Assembly (NCBI GenBank): GCA_020064725.1
Contig: JAGTWJ010000007.1
Span: 2,542,001 to 2,606,000 of the forward strand
Direction: 5' to 3'
Length of the DNA stretch: 64,000 nucleotides
Source of the DNA: Drechslerella dactyloides
Lineage: Eukaryota > Ascomycota > Orbiliomycetes > Orbiliales > Orbiliaceae
A program made the translations under genes and the position numbers. The stretch's first letter is position 1. Each line of letters starts with the position of its first letter. The notes beneath the pieces are model-generated. The model saw only the letters and a program-made list of their open reading frames with translations. It was not told the DNA's origin and did no database searches. Below are positions 61,053-64,000 of this stretch, one piece after another.

Positions 61053-63887
61053 CCATGAGGTAGATTTTAAACCGCATCTTGCTCCTGGGCACATGTAGTA
61101 ATATTAATTTTATTACACGTGCATGACTGTACATGTATCATATATCGAACGGCATTCCTCGATTTACCGGCTTTTCCTTTGTATTTTGACTTTTGTGGCT
61201 TGTCGCATTCTGTTTTCTTGTACAGCAAAAATACTTGCGCATTTTCAAAATAGTTATTAGTAATGTATACTACTGCTCTGGTTTCGATGGAACAGAACAC
61301 TTTGTAGATTGACCGCCATCGTGAATGCTAGTATCGACACATATTATCTGGTATAGGAACAGCTGATTGAATTGCAGGCGGTGGACTAGGTAAATAAGTA
61401 AAGTACACTTCTGCATCGACAACACATTTCAGCCTGACAAGCCGTTGCGGAACGGGCGGGGCAAACATATTCCGCTTCCGGAAGGGTGGCTCGTAACACA
61501 CGCAGACTTCTAATTTTATCACAGCCACAGGATAGCTCGGGTGCCGTGCACACGCATCTATCGCAGGTACGGATATCTCCACAGATTATCTGCAGCTGCG
61601 CAAGGTACATGTACCTTGGATAGAACTTGAAGCTCCGATGCCAGGCACTCGGGTCCGTTGGTGCAGGATATTACATATCGATATTACTGCTACGACGGGC
61701 TTCGGGACCAAACGTGAAATGAAATGCGACGCTGCAGCACTGCGGAATGAGCGAATAGCTATTTTTGGTAATTCACAAATTTCGAGGCTTCGACAGAGCA
61801 TCCAGGCACATCCAGATGACCGTAGATACTTCCTTACAAACGAACCGGCGACATCATTTTCCGCCCACTATTCTTAGCTTATGCGGAAATTGTATCGGAT
61901 TGGGTGTACTGGATAGGAACAGAGAGGCGGTGCGGGCTGATCTAACAGGCTCAGGAAAGGAAGGCGAATGGGGAAGCAATATCCTCGCTCTCGTCCGACT
62001 GTCAACATTTTGCTTCGAACAGTATCGATTCGGCTTGATGCTCTCGACGCCCGCGATGGCTAATTCTACGGATGCCGAGATTTAATTTTTAATTTTCACT
62101 TGCATCCGAGCCTTGTGGCATAGGATCCACAGCTGCCAACTCATCGGAATCAGAAACGGCATCGAAACCTGTATCCACAAGCTCTTTTTAATACGAAACT
62201 TGAGGTATTATGTGAAATGAGATGAAAATCAGGCAGCAATGGAAGACGGAGCTTCTTCACCTGCCATTGTGACGGAGAACAAAAAAAATAAAAAATTAAA
62301 TCGCTAGTCTCACAGATCGTATTGCTCTGCTGTGGGAACGAGAGGGTCTGTCATATTATTCCTTCTAAGCGCGCGGTCTAAGCACCCATCCACCCAGTTG
62401 CATCTGATCAGCTGGATGATTGGACGAGCCCTGTGTTTGACAGCCAATGGATGGGCTGAATCGAGCTCTCGCGTCCATCCAGTTGGCGCCCACCTCCTTG
62501 AAGAGGTGTGGAGAAAGTGTCGACGAAACGGACCAATGATGGCAAGTTACCGGTTACTTGGTTCATGGGTCCCCCTTCCTGAGCGAAAAATGGGCTGTCT
62601 CGCCCACCACACACGCAGGGATTTTCGGGGAAAAGTGGCGTTTGGGATGCTGGTTTCTGATAAAGAGGATGAGTGGTGGGATAGGAGGATTCAGAATCCC
62701 AGAATATGCAATGATGAGTTGTCCAGCGGGCCGATCAAAATGGCACTTTGGGAGGGGGAAGGGCTCACGAAAGATACCATTGGTGTGCTGGTGCATGATG
62801 CGAGCTGTCGGGTCCTTTCGAGTTGATGCGGCTCAACGACGCTCATCGACATGCGAAAAGTTCAGTTGACATGCAGTCCAGGGATTCGTTGGATAGCCCC
62901 GCACCGTCACGATGACAAGACAAACACGAACCTCGCAAGGCATTTGCTGCGGTCGGTTCATCTGCGAAAGTGAAACCCGGAACAGGAAATCCTTGACGAT
63001 ATTGGTACAGCACTTCCTTTTCGAAGATCAAATCGATACACACATCTTTCGGCTCTGTTTCGTGTCCTGCAGGAGATGGTCTGCGTTTTCGGTAAAGTCA
63101 TGCTTTCATTTTGCGAGGAATGAGCGGGGAAGGCAGGGCCTCAAAAGATCAGATGAGAGAGAGAACCCCTCAAAAGGTTGCGAAGCATGCAGGCCAGCGG
63201 GCTCATTCATGCTTTTTCCGATAATGTGACAATTACATCGAATTTCCGCAGGCAATTTTTTATTTTTTGGATGCCTGTGCTCGCCCATTTCTTCTCTGCT
63301 ACTAATATCGGCTTATCAATTTTCTCGTTAAACTTTCAACTGCACACACCCATGGGTCCATTCCTGCTGAGCAGGCGTCGACTCGAGCTGCGGCAGCTGT
63401 GCCGTCCCGTGATTGCTCTAACGGATTAGGAAGGATAGGTCTGCTAGCGGGCTCGCCCAGCTCAGCCGATGTTTTCCTTCGCGGTGTGTGTGTGTATACG
63501 TGTAAGCGCCTTTGATAATACAACAGTCACGCTGTTAAGAAGAATAGCTGTTTGGTGATATACGTACGTCGACGAACGTGCGAAGCTGTCCCACATGTGC
63601 AATACGCGAAGAAACGTCTCGCCGGACGCAGCAGACGGGATTTTTCCAGAATGCAACCCAAAAGGGATCTCGCACCGTGCGTGCGTCTCCACTAGTGCGA
63701 GGTTTCAGTTGCTTGGGATAATTCCCAGCTCTCAGAGCTTTTGCGCAATCACCTGATTTCCAGCGTGCTGGGAAGACACCCTCATTTCGCGAGCGACCCA
63801 CTCTGCGGCTTTCAGTCCACCGATTCGGCCTAGGGTGCTTTGGCCGTGGTGTTCGTTGTCAGATAATCTTGTTCGCAGGAGCGGACG
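61053..63887. other. 2.8 kb gene-free stretch
   Basis: No supported gene. A 164-codon frame (62332-62826, plus) and several overlapping minus-strand frames look like chance. AT-rich with A runs near 62280. Nothing else recognised. Confidence 0.4.
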
Positions 63888-64000
63888 GTACTTACTGGTT
63901 GGCCTGCCGACAAAATGCCGGCTTGAGATCGTCTGCGGGGGAAGGGATACATGGGAATGGGAGGGCGATGTTGGGATCCGGGCTGCTGAGGACGGCGCCG
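63888..64000 (-). CDS. Possible partial exon of a gene entering from the right edge
   Basis: On the minus strand the last bases stay open (AVLSSPDPNIALPFPCIPSP and onward) to a canonical GTAAGT donor just below 63888. An acceptor-like CACCCTAG lies about 60 bases further on, near 63830, with an in-frame continuation to 63535 that does not look very protein-like. It could equally be untranslated or chance sequence. I do not recognise a family. Confidence 0.2.

Noticed and set aside
62332..62826. 164-codon plus-strand frame
   Set aside because: No recognisable domain, and minus-strand frames overlap it. No promoter or splice support seen.

Overview
The window looks like nuclear DNA of a filamentous ascomycete (Pezizomycotina). 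The evidence is short GT-AG introns (mostly 54-105 nt) with CTAAC/CTGAC-type branch sites, and fungal protein families: PXR1 with a Lys-rich tail, a NACHT/ankyrin STAND protein, a fungal PEX11 variant and Ser/Thr-rich GPI proteins. I cannot name the class. Thirteen genes in 64 kb is sparse, and I see no recognisable transposon, rRNA gene or intact tRNA gene. All exon models were built by hand from reading frames, splice signals and family conservation.

Layout. 1-10.6 kb: a SAM/PH signalling protein (+), a 4.5 kb gene-free stretch, then a four-helix membrane protein (-). 10.6-16.5 kb: gene-free. 16.5-28 kb is the gene-dense housekeeping block: a mitochondrial coiled-coil FMP32/CCDC90 protein (+), a DOPA 4,5-dioxygenase-family enzyme with two micro-exons (-), a PEX11-family peroxisomal protein (+), PXR1 (+), phosphomannomutase SEC53 (-) and a CobW-type GTPase whose best model needs a GC-AG intron (-). 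29.2-35 kb: a 1798-residue NLR-like receptor with an N-terminal helical domain, NACHT, ankyrin repeats and SPRY (+). 35.7-37.2 kb: a Thr-rich, repeat-bearing GPI wall protein (-). 37.2-45.3 kb: an 8 kb gene desert. 45.3-47.9 kb: an EH-like/ankyrin protein (+). 47.9-53.5 kb: gene-free. 53.5-55.1 kb: a conserved-looking protein of unknown function (+). 58-61 kb: a 1002-residue mucin-like GPI protein (+). The last 113 bases may hold an exon of a gene that runs off the right edge.

The genes do not form an evident pathway. The housekeeping genes act in separate compartments: mitochondrion, peroxisome, nucleolus, and cytosolic mannose-1-phosphate supply for glycosylation and GPI anchors. The part most like a specialised system is the NLR-type receptor, followed by a wall protein and, further on, a second ankyrin protein. 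This fits the fast-evolving recognition and surface repertoire of filamentous fungi, but a functional link between them is only inference.
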